Origin: Syngnathus acus
Lineage: Eukaryota > Chordata > Actinopteri > Syngnathiformes > Syngnathidae
Assembly: GCF_901709675.1 (NCBI RefSeq)
Contig: NC_051108.1
Span: 4,436,631 to 4,500,630, forward strand
DNA length: 64,000 nt
Direction of reading: 5' to 3'
Shown: in pieces, positions 17,421 to 54,501 of the stretch
Layout: every line of letters starts with the position of its first letter
Numbering within the stretch: position 1 is the first letter of the stretch
Position numbers and translations under genes: made by a program
Notes under the pieces: generated by a model
Databases searched by the model: none
The model's input: only the letters and a program-made list of their open reading frames with translations
What the model was told of the DNA's origin: nothing

Positions 17421-20323
17421 TATTGCATCCATCATACTATTTGAGACATTTTTTCTTTTTACACTCCAATGCTGACGTTCAAGAAAGTGGAACAGATGCC
17501 TTTTGGGGAGGGGGGGGGGGGCGCTTAATGATCTGTGACCTTGTGGTTTGTATATTGCTGTCTTCCTTGATGAGAACTAATGGGGCTTCTAACCCTTATA
17601 AATATTTGAAAAAATAACTCAACTCAACAAAGTCTACTTGTCTGAGTAGCCGTTGTGTAAACTCTGCTACATCAATTGAGCCTGCCTGCAAACACAATTA
17701 GGAGAAATCATAAAAAATGGCCACTGTGGCACAAAGATCGATTATGGCGGCGATGTTGTGCATTGTTGACGATTAAGTACCATTGGAAGGTCACGCTTAT
17801 GGAAATCCATAAGCTTAGGCAAATAGATGCTCTAATTCCTCATATGCAGAGAGAAGTAGAACATCAGGTTGGACAAGTGGGACACAATTAACAGAGGGGT
17901 GCACTAATGTTAGATTCCTCCCATTACTTACTCAATGAGAGAAGGCCTTAGTTGGTGGCTGCAAATGAAAGTAGTGAGGGAAACGAGCCAAACACATGTT
18001 GGACACATTGCAGCCACAGTGTAAACACACAAATAACCACAGATGTGTAAAGACGCAGGTATTTAGCGGGGCTTTATGTGAAAATAAACTACTCATATGA
18101 GGTACTTTTACGAATGTGACCACTAGCGTAAACTAAGACTTATGAAAATGTCACATTTAAGGCAATGATGTTGAATGTAGGGTAACTAACCACTGAAAAT
18201 CAACAATTACTGTCTTGCCAGCCAGAAATACACTGAGAGGACAAAAAAAACACTGATAGGCAAATGAAGCTTCGTATTTGCTTCATGAAACATCGTTTGT
18301 TGTCAGTGATCAGAATCAGTCCTATCGTGAGTATTTGTGAACGGGCACATAAATAAATGATTGCGTGGAGCAAAGGTGGCCGCTGGGTGTGTACAGATGT
18401 GTTTACTTTGAGTGGCTGGCAGCAACACGAGATTTCCTGTGGGTGTACCGCAGGCCGCTACGAGCTGCAAACAGCGTGGCCCTGTTTAAAAACGGCACAC
18501 ACACGAGTAAGACCCCCCACCCCCCACCACCCCGAGCCTCCCTGCCTGCATGCAGACTGCCTGCAAACAAACCAGACACAGTGCATCAATGCTCGTGTGT
18601 CCACGCACGTATTTGAGCTGTTCTACCTGCTGGATTTGCCCACACACAAAAAAATACCAGCGGACTTTAAATCGGGTGGATTATGCGGTCTTGGACTTAT
18701 TCCATTCCTTAGGCAGCTTGAAACACTGAGACGCTTTGTCTGGATCCGCAGGTTGAAACTTTAACTCAAGAGAATCAACGTTTGCTTTACTTTCCAGCTT
18801 GGACACATCCTAGTTTGCATGTTGGCTGAATGTCAGTAAACACAGAATATTCGGAAAAATCTTTTTCTGTACACAAACAACTAGTGTGAGCTCAATTGCG
18901 TAACATCTGCGCATATTCCTTTTCTTGGTTGTGTTGTCATCTAATTACTATTTTATTCTGAAATCCTTTACATCCTGTGTTTACTTGCGGTAGGCCAAAC
19001 AACACGCCCGGACACGCTATGACATGTCACGAGGCTTGAAATCTCAAATCGAAATAAAAATCAAATGAACTCGGACAAAAAGGGGTCACCAATATGGTGC
19101 CCGTGGGTACTTAGTCCCTCCTCTAATGGTATCAAATTTAAATCCAAACGACTTAAAAACACCCTAAAAGGAGATTGGAATCTGTGATATTGTGCAGATA
19201 TTTATTTGGACCCCCAGCGCCCCTACCCAATAAAATTCGATATAATAGCTTTGTTGAAGCATACCAGGAACTTTGAGGCCAGTCACAACATCAAACAACT
19301 CCAGCATTTACGCAAGACTATTTCTCGCTCAATTTCACAAAAGAATTATGAACTGCTGAGTTATTATGAACAACGTGTACATGTAGATGGTGACTAGCTT
19401 GTGAACCAGAAGATTTAAAGTATTTATCTTAATGGAATGGAATGCAAGCAAAATGGATTAACAGACAGTGAATACATTTTTTCAGAAAACATTATGCAGC
19501 AAATAAGAATTTTGTGAGTCAAATGCTTTATGCCATAAAATTATAATCTGCACTTTTTTATTTTTACTTAATAAAAGTTCTATTTTTCTACATTTACCAG
19601 GATTATTTCAAGACAGTCAGTGATTACTTTTGCCGTTCAGAAAAGGCCTAAAAAAAAAGGGGGGGGGGGGGATAGTGACATTCTAGTAGCCTCTTGTGGT
19701 AAGAGTGTGTATTACAACTTGACAACTGTTTATTCAGTGCACATTGAATTCGATAATGAATTTGTATCCACATTGACGTAGCAAGTGACAACCTTTATTT
19801 CCATCAACTAGCTGATCACTGTAGGTGTTGATGTTAATGATTACGTTTCAATTATTACAGCACTGCTGGAGACGAGTGTAATTGCATTATCAGCGGCTGA
19901 GATGGAGAAAGAGCCCTTGCGTGGGGTGAAATGTATTATGTACATATTGGTGTGCTCTATTTGGCAATATTTCGGTCTGTGTCACTTTTGGTCATTGGAA
20001 ATAACGCAGGTATTGGAACTGGAAAAACGACTGGTTAATTGATTTTCATACATACAGCTTGATTTGATCGTTTGTTGAATTGAACGACTAAGTCTAATAA
20101 CTGCTCGATTTTCCAATTTTACAAGTGAAATAAAATATAGCACGCGACATCGAAGGCATCTCACTAACTGGCCAGCAGACGGCGCCAGAGTGGGTCTGAG
20201 GACGATATTCGGTATTTGTTTAGGTTGCCAATTCACTTTTTTATTTTGTGGGATGAAATTGAAGCAATAATTTCCAGGGTACGCCAAAGCAGTCATCGTG
20301 ACGCGTCGCTCAACAAGCAGTTG
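17421..20323. other. Intergenic DNA downstream of ism2
   Basis: I see no gene, RNA or clear mobile element in this 2.9-kb stretch. It holds a G-run near 19659-19670 and scattered short chance frames. It separates ism2 from the palindrome. Confidence 0.5.
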
Positions 20324-22838
20324 AAGCCATTGTATTCCTTTGTTCAGAAAAATTGAGCAGGTCTTAACTTAAACTTTTCTGACGGTTTCGCAGTAGTGAT
20401 GTGCATTCCAGTTCTTTTAAGTGAACTGAATCTTTAGAATCGGTTCACTCAAAAGATTAGTTCAAACGAATCGTTCAACGAATTTCTTCAGTGAACGAGA
20501 GTGAATGAATCACTTCCTAAAGTGATTCGTTCTTTTTTCAGTTCATATGACTTCAACCAGTAGGTGTCGGTAATGCGCATTGAAGCTGGTGCCACCTCGC
20601 CGTAAAACAAAACGAAGAAGAACATGACGTAACTTCCTGTTTACGAACGAGTCGTGAATTGCATTCCATGTTCAACAACTGAAGGGATCTGTGAGTGAAC
20701 GAGTCAGTGATATTTTAATAAACATTTATGTTGAAACTTGTCTGGTGTTTTATTCCTTGTTTTTATTTTTTTGGGCATGAAAACAAAAATCTGACATTTG
20801 GTTAACTGCTTTATATGACAATATGTATGTGTTTTACGTTGTGTAATATGTGTTGGTGTCCCCGAAAATAAAGAGCAAGTAGTCAAATACACATTCTTGA
20901 CACGTACAAAAAAATGCATAAAGTTATTAGGTAGGTGAAAATGGCGGTGTACCTAATGGAGTGTCCGAGTGACGTCACAGATGAACCAGCCAATCAGAAA
21001 GTGGGGGTGAAGGCGGGTGTGGCACTTTTCACTTTCAGTTAAGCTTTGACCATGATTTTTCCCTAATGAAGTGGCCTGTGATTAGGTACACCTGAAAATG
21101 GCGTTGTGCCTAATGGAGAGTCCGAGTGACGTCACAGATGAACCAGCCAATCAGAAAGTGGGGGTGAGGGCGGGTGTGGCACTTTTCACTTTCAGTTAAG
21201 CTTTGACCATGATTTTTCCCTAATGAACTGGCCTGTGATTAGGTACACCTAAAAATGGCGGTGTACCTAATGGAGTGTCCGAGTGACGTCACAGATGAAC
21301 CAGCCAATCAGAAAGTGGGGGTGAGGGCGGGTGTGGCACTTTTCACTTTCAGTTAAGCTTTGACCATGATTTTTCCCTAATGAACTGGCCTGTGATTAGG
21401 TACACCTAAAAATGGCGGTGTACCTAATGGAGAGTCCGAGTGACGTCACAGATCAAACAGCCAATCAGAAAGTGAGGGTGGGTGTATTTTTTTAGGTGTA
21501 CCTAATCACAGGCCAGTTCATTAGGGAAAAATCATGGTCAAAGCTTAACTGAAAGTGAAAAGTGCCACACCCGCCCTCACCCCCACTTTCTGATTGGCTG
21601 GTTCATCTGTGACGTCACTCGGACTCTCCATTAGGTACACCGCCATTTTTAGGTGTACCTAATCACAGGCCAGTTCATTAGGGAAAAATCATGGTCAAAG
21701 CTTAACTGAAAGTGAAAAGTGCCACACCCGCCCTCACCCCCACTTTCTGATTGGCTGGTTCATCTGTGACGTCACTCGGACTCTCCATTAGGTACACCGC
21801 CATTTTCAGGTGTACCTAATAACAGGCCAGTTCATTAGGGAAAAATAATGGCCAAAGCTTAACTGAAAGTGAAAAGTGCCACACCCTCCCTCACCCCCAC
21901 TTTCTGATTGGCTGGTTGATCTGTGACGTCACACGGACGCTCCATTAGGTACACTACCATTTTCAGGTGTACCTAATACCTTTATGCATTTTTTGTACGT
22001 GGCAAGAATGTTTATTTGACTACTTGCTCTTTATTTTGGGGGACAACAACACATATTACACAACGTAAAACACATAGATTTTTATTTTTCATGGCCCAAA
22101 AAATAAAAACAAGGAATAAAACACCAGACAAGTTTTAACATAAATGTTTATTAAATAATAGTACATTTCAAACCAGCAATCTAATGTGAAATTGCAGTAG
22201 ATATATTGGATAACAATATTTAGGCGTGTATATGCATACACGTTATTTAAAAACTACTGTGTTATAAAATAAAGATTACCCAAAGAGAAGCATAATCTCC
22301 ACGCTGTTGCATAACGGCGCGTCCTTTCATGCAATAAAGTTAGCCGTTAGCTTGGGAAAAACGTGCATAAAAGAAGTGGTGTTTCAGGGAATGGTTCTTT
22401 CCTTCCTTGGCAAATGGTAAATCAACAAGTTCACGCCAGGAGCGAGATGTAACACGTTCACTGACTGATCCGTTGATTCACGGGAAGGGAGGCAGTTCAG
22501 CCATTGACTCGTTCCCTCACTGATCCGTTCTCGCGATGAACTGGAAATGCAAATCACTCACTGACTCGTTCACTCACAGATCCGTTAAGGCATTTTCTTC
22601 TTCGTTTTGTTTTAGGGCGAGGTGGCACCAGTTTCAATGCGGATTACCGACACCTACTGGTTGAAGTCATATGAACAGAAAAAAGAACACCTGATTCTTT
22701 CACTCTTTCACTGAAACAAATCCGTTCTTTTGAACGAATCGTTCACTCACGAGCCAACACTAGTTGTTGCCGAAACTGTCAGAAAAGTTTAAGCTAAGAC
22801 CTGCTCAATTTGTCTGAACAAAGGAATACAATGGCCTT
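20324..22838. repeat. Imperfect 2.5-kb palindrome (foldback-type element)
   Basis: The outer ends are mirror images: the left reads CCATTGTATTCCTTTGTTCA and the right carries its reverse complement ending near 22836. A second matched layer (AATAAACATTTATGTT, CTTGTCTGGTGTTTTATTCC, GCATAAAG) follows inward at 20710-20930 and 21965-22155. The core is an array of 157-bp units, four forward (to about 21480) and three inverted (from about 21488). The right arm carries about 340 bp of extra sequence near 22160-22500. No transposase frame is visible. A foldback or long-terminal-inverted-repeat non-autonomous transposon is the likeliest explanation. Confidence 0.88.
20940..21975. repeat. 157-bp unit array, 4 forward plus 3 inverted, each with a TGACGTCA site
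   Basis: TGACGTCA begins at 20970, 21127, 21284 and 21441 (spacing 157 each), then on the inverted side at 21610, 21767 and 21924 (again 157). Each unit also has CCAATCAG near the TGACGTCA and, in six units, GAAAGTGAAA on one strand. The fourth forward unit is cut short at the symmetry centre near 21483. TGACGTCA is the CREB/ATF palindrome, CCAAT is an NF-Y core and GAAANNGAAA is an IRF-type core; use of these sites is inference. Confidence 0.85.
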
Positions 22839-24894
22839 ACAATACCAAATATTTAAAAAAAAAAAAGCTTAACTATACATGTTTTTATTTAAAAAAAAAT
22901 AGCCTTACATGTTTATTTTTTTTATTTAAAAATGTATATGATCTTTTTAAATTATAAAAGCCATACTATACATGGTATATATATATTTTTTTACAAAAAG
23001 TTCTTCCTATCCTATACATTTTTTTTTACTAAAAAAAAGTAGGAGACAGATCAGTCAGACAGATTTGGCACACACACACACACACTCAATTTGTAACAGC
23101 CCTCCGCTTTATTGAAATACATCGGAGTCAGGTTAATATGAGTTGTCCACTGAAGTGTGGCAGCCAGTTCCATATATTTTGTTTTGACCTTACACCTTAA
23201 ATATTTTTGTGCAAAAAGAATCTACATCACCTGTAGTGGGTTATCCTCAGTAAAACACCCAAACTGTTTAAAAAATAAGAGGGGGGGGGAAAGCAAATCC
23301 AAAGGAAAACAAACCAAAAACAAATGATTACATCTATTACATGCAAAACTGTACAAATTATTACAAAGCAATCCTAGAAAACAACCAAAGTGTATTATGA
23401 TATGAAAGAGCAAAATACAGAAGGTATCGTAGATAAGACCTCACTGAAATGCAAAGGCAATTGATTTATTTAAGTTTTTCTCTCCACAGCAGCCCTATAA
23501 CCATTTTTTAATCCACTCCTCCAATCACCATATTGCTTCCAACCTTTTCCTGAGTTAGTCTCTTTTCTTCGGGATTGTTTTCTTTAATTTGTACAACGGC
23601 CAATAAAAGGTCCTCCTCACTCTGGGGTAATACATTCCACATGCCAGGCGCTTGGGAGGTGCTTTCAATCAGAATCAAATCGACTTTTGTTAGTAACGCA
23701 ACGAAAAGGAAAACACACACGTGTGGAATAGTGTTTCAAAAAAAAAAAAAAGCTGAATGACGAGAAATGATCACGTAAAGTACTGTTTGTTTCCCTGACA
23801 ACCACACTTAAGAAGTGACAATAGCATATTAGAAGCACACTGTAGTGTTGTGAATATTCACATGGTAGTGTCACATTTGAGGACACTTTGCATCCACCAG
23901 TACAAGAAATAAAATAAAATAACAGTCAGCACTATGATAAGCAGATTGGGGTTGTGAGTGGGAGGCAAGTTTATAAACAATGATCTCCCTCAGTGTTGAC
24001 ATTCTTTTTCCTCATAAATGAGTAGATGATCCAAACAAACATTGTTCAATACAAGCATGTTGCCTCTCTTTTTCCCCACTTTTTTTTTTTTTTTGGTTTC
24101 ACACATGCACACAAACATTTTGCTGCATTAACGTCTCGTCAGTGCGTATGCGGGTTCATCCAGATTTTCACTCAAATGCAAATCAATGTTAGGGGGGGGG
24201 GGGGGGGGAACAAAGTGTCATAAAATAAAACAAATTAAATTCAAATAAAAGTTTTAAAATTGTGAATAAAACTCCAAATCATTCCAGAATAAAAGGAAAA
24301 TAAAAGTGTAGTTCTCTATAGGATTTCCTTATCATATATTACTCTCTACTTTGAACCTATGTACATTATTGTGGTGGTTGGTCGAGGGGGGTCAAAGTGG
24401 ACCCCTTTTGATGATTGGTCCAACGGACCGAAGATGAGTGATGACGTTTTATTTTGGAAGGGAAACGGATCATAAAGTCACTCACTTAGTGGGAAGTTTA
24501 GTGTTAGCAAAGTCTGCAGCTTGGTTGGGAATGAGGGAGGGGGGGCCGGGCGGGGGAGGTGTTCTTCCGGCCGCCATGAGAAACGAATGCTTCTAATCTA
24601 AGATTGATAAATAAATTAAAATATTGTCCCCTAAAACCCCAAAAGGCTCCTATGTACAAATACAAATCTTTTTTTTTTTCTGTCTTTGCATCTGAATGAG
24701 GCAGAGAGGGGGCGTGTCGGTTGATGCTGAAAAGGAGGGAGATGTTTGATTCATATACCACTTCTCCACCCAAACAGGAAGGGGAGGGGGGGAGGGGTCG
24801 AGAGAGGTACAGTTGTGTGGGCCTGGGGGGGTCGTGTGCTGTCGCTGGGCTGCCGGGCTAGTGAGGGCGCGGTGGGTTGGTCAGGCGGGCCGGC
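22839..24894 (-). other. cdc42bpa: cdc42bpa 3' UTR (putative)
   Basis: About 1.8-2 kb lies between the cdc42bpa stop and the palindrome. On the minus strand an AATAAA (plus-strand TTTATT at 23108-23113) sits about 20 bases before a CA/TG microsatellite at 23070-23087, and is a reasonable polyadenylation signal. The UTR would then run from 24894 to about 23085. It contains a G-run at 24193-24208 and several T-runs. No other gene is seen. Confidence 0.55.
23108..23113 (-). terminator. cdc42bpa: Candidate polyadenylation signal of cdc42bpa
   Basis: The minus strand reads AATAAAGCGGAGGGCTGTTAC here. It is the best-placed AATAAA downstream of the stop that lies before the palindrome. The cleavage site is inferred, not seen. 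Confidence 0.45.
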
Positions 24895-50572
<25,678 letters not shown>

Positions 50573-52303
50573 CTAGAAGAAAAAAAGAAGAGAGATGGTC
50601 AAGTTCATTCCAATATGTCTCAAGTGACTTCCACAAGTAAGCAATTAAAATATACTTTTTAAAAATTAAATCAGTAGCTTGCAAAAACGATCATTTCCTT
50701 TTGGGAAAAACAATTTCAAATAATTCCCAGTGTAAATTATTTTAGTAGCTTATTCATAACATGGTGAATGAGGCTAGTATTGATAGATTTATTTGCCAAT
50801 AGATTTTATCTGTTTATTAGTTTACATACAAGGCACTACATGTCGAAGTCCGCTACACTTGTCCGTGCGTGGGTGTGCGCCATGGTTTTATAGAACCGCA
50901 AGTGTTCCGGAAAATGACATTTTCATACTGTAGGGGTGTGGTGGGGGGTTGACGCCCTTTGGTCAAAGTAAACTAACACATAAGGTCAGTGAGTGTTCAC
51001 TTTTAGTGGAGTCATGAGGGGCTGACATAGTCATACCGCTATGATTGCTGGACACATAACATACAATTGGCTATGTCGTTTAGGGCCTATATGAAAAAAT
51101 AGTCTTGGTTATGTTCATTACTAGCAATACTGTACCAGTTGTGTAGAATGTGACCACAAATTACATTTTTACAATGCAATCATTATAAAAAAATTTTTAA
51201 AAAAAGACACACACTTAGGACCGAATGGACAAACCGAGATTGTAATATTTGCCCCACTGCTGATATGAAAAGTGTGAATTTTTAATATTTGCAAGAAACC
51301 TGAGAAGCAGTTTCTCACGTACTACTCCACAAACAAGCAAATAAAAATTTCTTATGGGATGACCGTTTTCCCCATTTCCTTGTGTGAAATTGAAATTTCA
51401 CAATAATAGATTTATAATCAGAAGACACCTCGAAATACAAAAGTATATTATTTGGCAGTTTTCTCGCCAATCCCGTTTTATTTACTGACATCTGTCATAG
51501 CTCCACTTATTTAATTGTAGTAGTAGAATGAATGAAATCCCAGCAAAGTGTAAATAAAGCACATTTCGGCCCCGCTCGAGGCAACCTATATTGGCATCGG
51601 TCATTGGGGGCAGCCATATCAATAAATGCTGGAAGACAACATCAATTATTCAGCACTGAGCACATGGGTTATACATGTTAATTGCTTCATTTCCATCATC
51701 AGGAAGGTCATGAAGACGCATTTCAGCCCCCAACATTGCTACTGCTCGCTTCTCAAGCTGTCATTCAGATACCTGAGGGTATTTTTACTTCAAAGTATTT
51801 AGGAAGACAACTTGGCCATCACATCTGATCTCACCCCCCAGCTTCTTTATCTTAAGTGATTTAATGAGATAGTGCTTGAGCAAATGGGTGGAAAATTCTT
51901 CATTCAAATGAATCTTAGGGCACAGAGTTAAAGGTAATGGCGCAAGGAAGAGGAAGACGTGATTAGTAGCTGTCTGCTGAGTCAGGAGTTCCACCACATG
52001 AGATGTCTTTCATCTCCGAGCCCACGGGTCCGAGCCACAACAAAGAACTCATGCAAAGTATGTTCACATCCATCCGTGGATATCTATCAAGTTCCCCACA
52101 TCAAAACTAGATAAATGCTGAGCTGTTGTCTCTCTGGTTTCATAGAAATTCCATGACCTTGAGAATTAAAACAACAAAGACATCATTTGAACAAAGCACA
52201 CCAAGAACCTCTTTTAGTAGCATGCAATTTATTATTGGAATTTGTCTTACGGGTGAGCGTGTAGGTAAGGTCATACTGCTTGTTTTCAATAAGCAATGAA
52301 CTA

Positions 52304-52693
52304 CCGTATTTTCCGGACTATAAGGCACACCTAAAAACATTTTCTCAAAAGTCGACAGTGCGCCTTATAATCCGGTGCGCCTTATATATGGACCAAATTC
52401 CTAAATTTAAACTGGCCCGAAGCATTGTGTCATGAAATCAATCATAAGTGGCTCGCTGAAGACTATGAATCATGAATCAAAAAGACTATGGATCATTATT
52501 TTGTGATTATAAAGTAATTTGTTGGGTCTGAAGTTGAAATAAAATAGATAAAATGGAGAATGATTTGATTTGGATTAAAAATCTGACATGATGCATTAAT
52601 GGTGTGCCTTATATAAGGATAAAGTTTTAAAATGGGCCATTCATTGAAGGTGCGCCTTATAGTCTGGTGCGCCTTATAGTCCGGAAAATACGG
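52304..52693. mobile_element. TA-flanked inverted-repeat element, copy 4
   Basis: Left end CCGTATTTTCCGGACTATAA, right end TTATAGTCCGGAAAATACGG, TA on both sides, about 390 bp. It shares the phrase AAAGTTTTAAAATGGGCCAT with copies 1 and 5 but has a different left interior. Confidence 0.88.
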
Positions 52694-53574
52694 TAACCCA
52701 CTTTTGCGCGGCAATCAATGCGTCTGCTTGACAGCCACTGAATTGAACACGCCGTGCTTTCTATTTTTTTTTAAAAACAAAACAAGCAAATACCATCCAG
52801 TTTTGTCATCCATCTTAACTCACAAGCAAAATACACAGGTAGACCCAACATAGCAACAGTTGCTAAGACAAGGTGTGGCAAGAACCCCTGGCAATGATTG
52901 GGAAAGTGTCAATCCAAGCTCTTAGAATGAAGCTCTTTGTTTGCGAGAGCTTTTGCAATGACGACGTAAGCCGGTGAGTCAAGATTGGAAAAAGATGTCA
53001 GTTTAATGTATTACACTCTATGTTGGAAAGACGGCTATGAGTATTTAAGGGCGACATTTGCAATCTACACTATGAAAAAAACGTTTGGCTTCAGGAGCCA
53101 GTGAAACTGGAAAAACGTGAGTGACGCCAAACTTAGTAGTGCTGTAAACTAAAAATCCAGACCACTTATCTGGCTCATCCATCGGTATCACAACAAGAGG
53201 CCATTTTGGTGCAGTTTCAGGAAAGTGTGTTTATTTAGCTCGAATGGCACACTTGTGAGACATTTCAGTACATTTTGTTGGCTTGGTTTAGTTCAAGTTG
53301 GCATGTAAGCGTGACTGGTATTTCATTCGTGTACAGCAAAGTCAAAATGAAGCATGCCACAATATATTTTTTATTGCTAAAGTACTCTGTTAGGTTCATA
53401 CATGGTTTTGTATGCGACTGTTGGGTTGGGCTGGCTCAGTACATCGTTTCAGGAGAAACATCTTAAGTAGCATATGTATTTTATTTTTCTTTGTACTTTT
53501 TTTCTTTAGACCTCAAACTGTGTTTACCGTGTTCTCATTTTTTGCAATATTGCTAGAATGTTAGAAAAAAATTA

Positions 53575-53881
53575 CCGTATTTTCCGCACTATAAGGCACA
53601 CCTAAAAACCTCCAATTTTGTCAAAAGCCAACAGTGCGCCTTATAATCAGGTGCGCCTTATATATGGACCAATACTGAGCCACTACAGCAGGCGTGTTTA
53701 AAGTCTGGCCCGCGGGCCAAATGTATATATTTTATATATGGACAAAGTTTTAAAATGGGCCATTCATTGAAGGTGCGCCTTATAATCCGCTGCGCCTTAT
53801 ATATGGACAAAGTTTTAAAATGGGCCATTCATTGAAGGTGCGCCTTATAATCCAGTGCACCTTATACTGCGGAAAATACGG
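53575..53881. mobile_element. TA-flanked inverted-repeat element, copy 5
   Basis: Left end CCGTATTTTCCGCACTATAA and right end ACTGCGGAAAATACGG; the right flank has lost the TA. The interior matches copy 1, including the nested GCAGGCGTGT fragment, and carries a second copy of its own TGGACAAAGTTTTAAAATGG to GCGCCTTATAATCC block. Confidence 0.87.
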
Positions 53882-54442
53882 TTTATAATATTCAAAGTAA
53901 TTTTTCCTAGTGCACAATCACAAATATAATTTGCAATCTTTTTTGTGGGACTATTTTGTATTGGCTAAAAAAAAATGAAAGAAAAAAATTATGTTTTCTA
54001 ACAAATTTATTGAGCATTGTAAATTTGTGTGTCTATCTTGTGGGCATTGTTTAACACAGACCATCATCAATCCAACAACCACAGCGAATGAAAAAAACAG
54101 AAGACAGGGGCGGAATTAGTGGGCTAATGAACTCCACTGGAAGAACTACCATGACGATGATGTCTGCTTCTTGTCTGCGGTTTAAGAACTCTCAAGCGAC
54201 AACAGAACATGATTGTTGGATAACAACATACGGTAAGATGGGAAGCATAAAAGCACAGTCAGGGCAGTGTGGTACTGGAAAAACAGTCAACTCGGAACAC
54301 AACGCATTCAGATACCGGGACAGTGCAGATTGTGGCGTGTCGGGCCAGTGAGACTAGTCAGCAGTTGAGCCAGTTAACAATATATATAAGTGTCCAACGC
54401 TTACAACCGCACCACACTCCGACCCCATTCCCACTTCCACAG

Positions 54443-54501
54443 TGGGATGGATGGAGGGACATCTGGAAGCCATCACGGATATTATTTACAACCGCAGTGA
54501 G
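54443..54501 (+). other. Candidate unassigned exon A (plus strand)
   Basis: A good acceptor (cccacttccacag) and a GTAACG donor bound 59 nt open in two frames; one reads GWMEGHLEAITDIIYNRSE. I do not recognise the peptide. It could belong to an unknown plus-strand gene or be chance. Confidence 0.2.

Noticed and set aside
20940-21975. Regularly spaced repeats suggesting a CRISPR array
   Set aside because: The units are 157 bp with no short repeat/spacer alternation, they invert at a centre, and the host is a vertebrate. A transposon-type palindrome explains them better.
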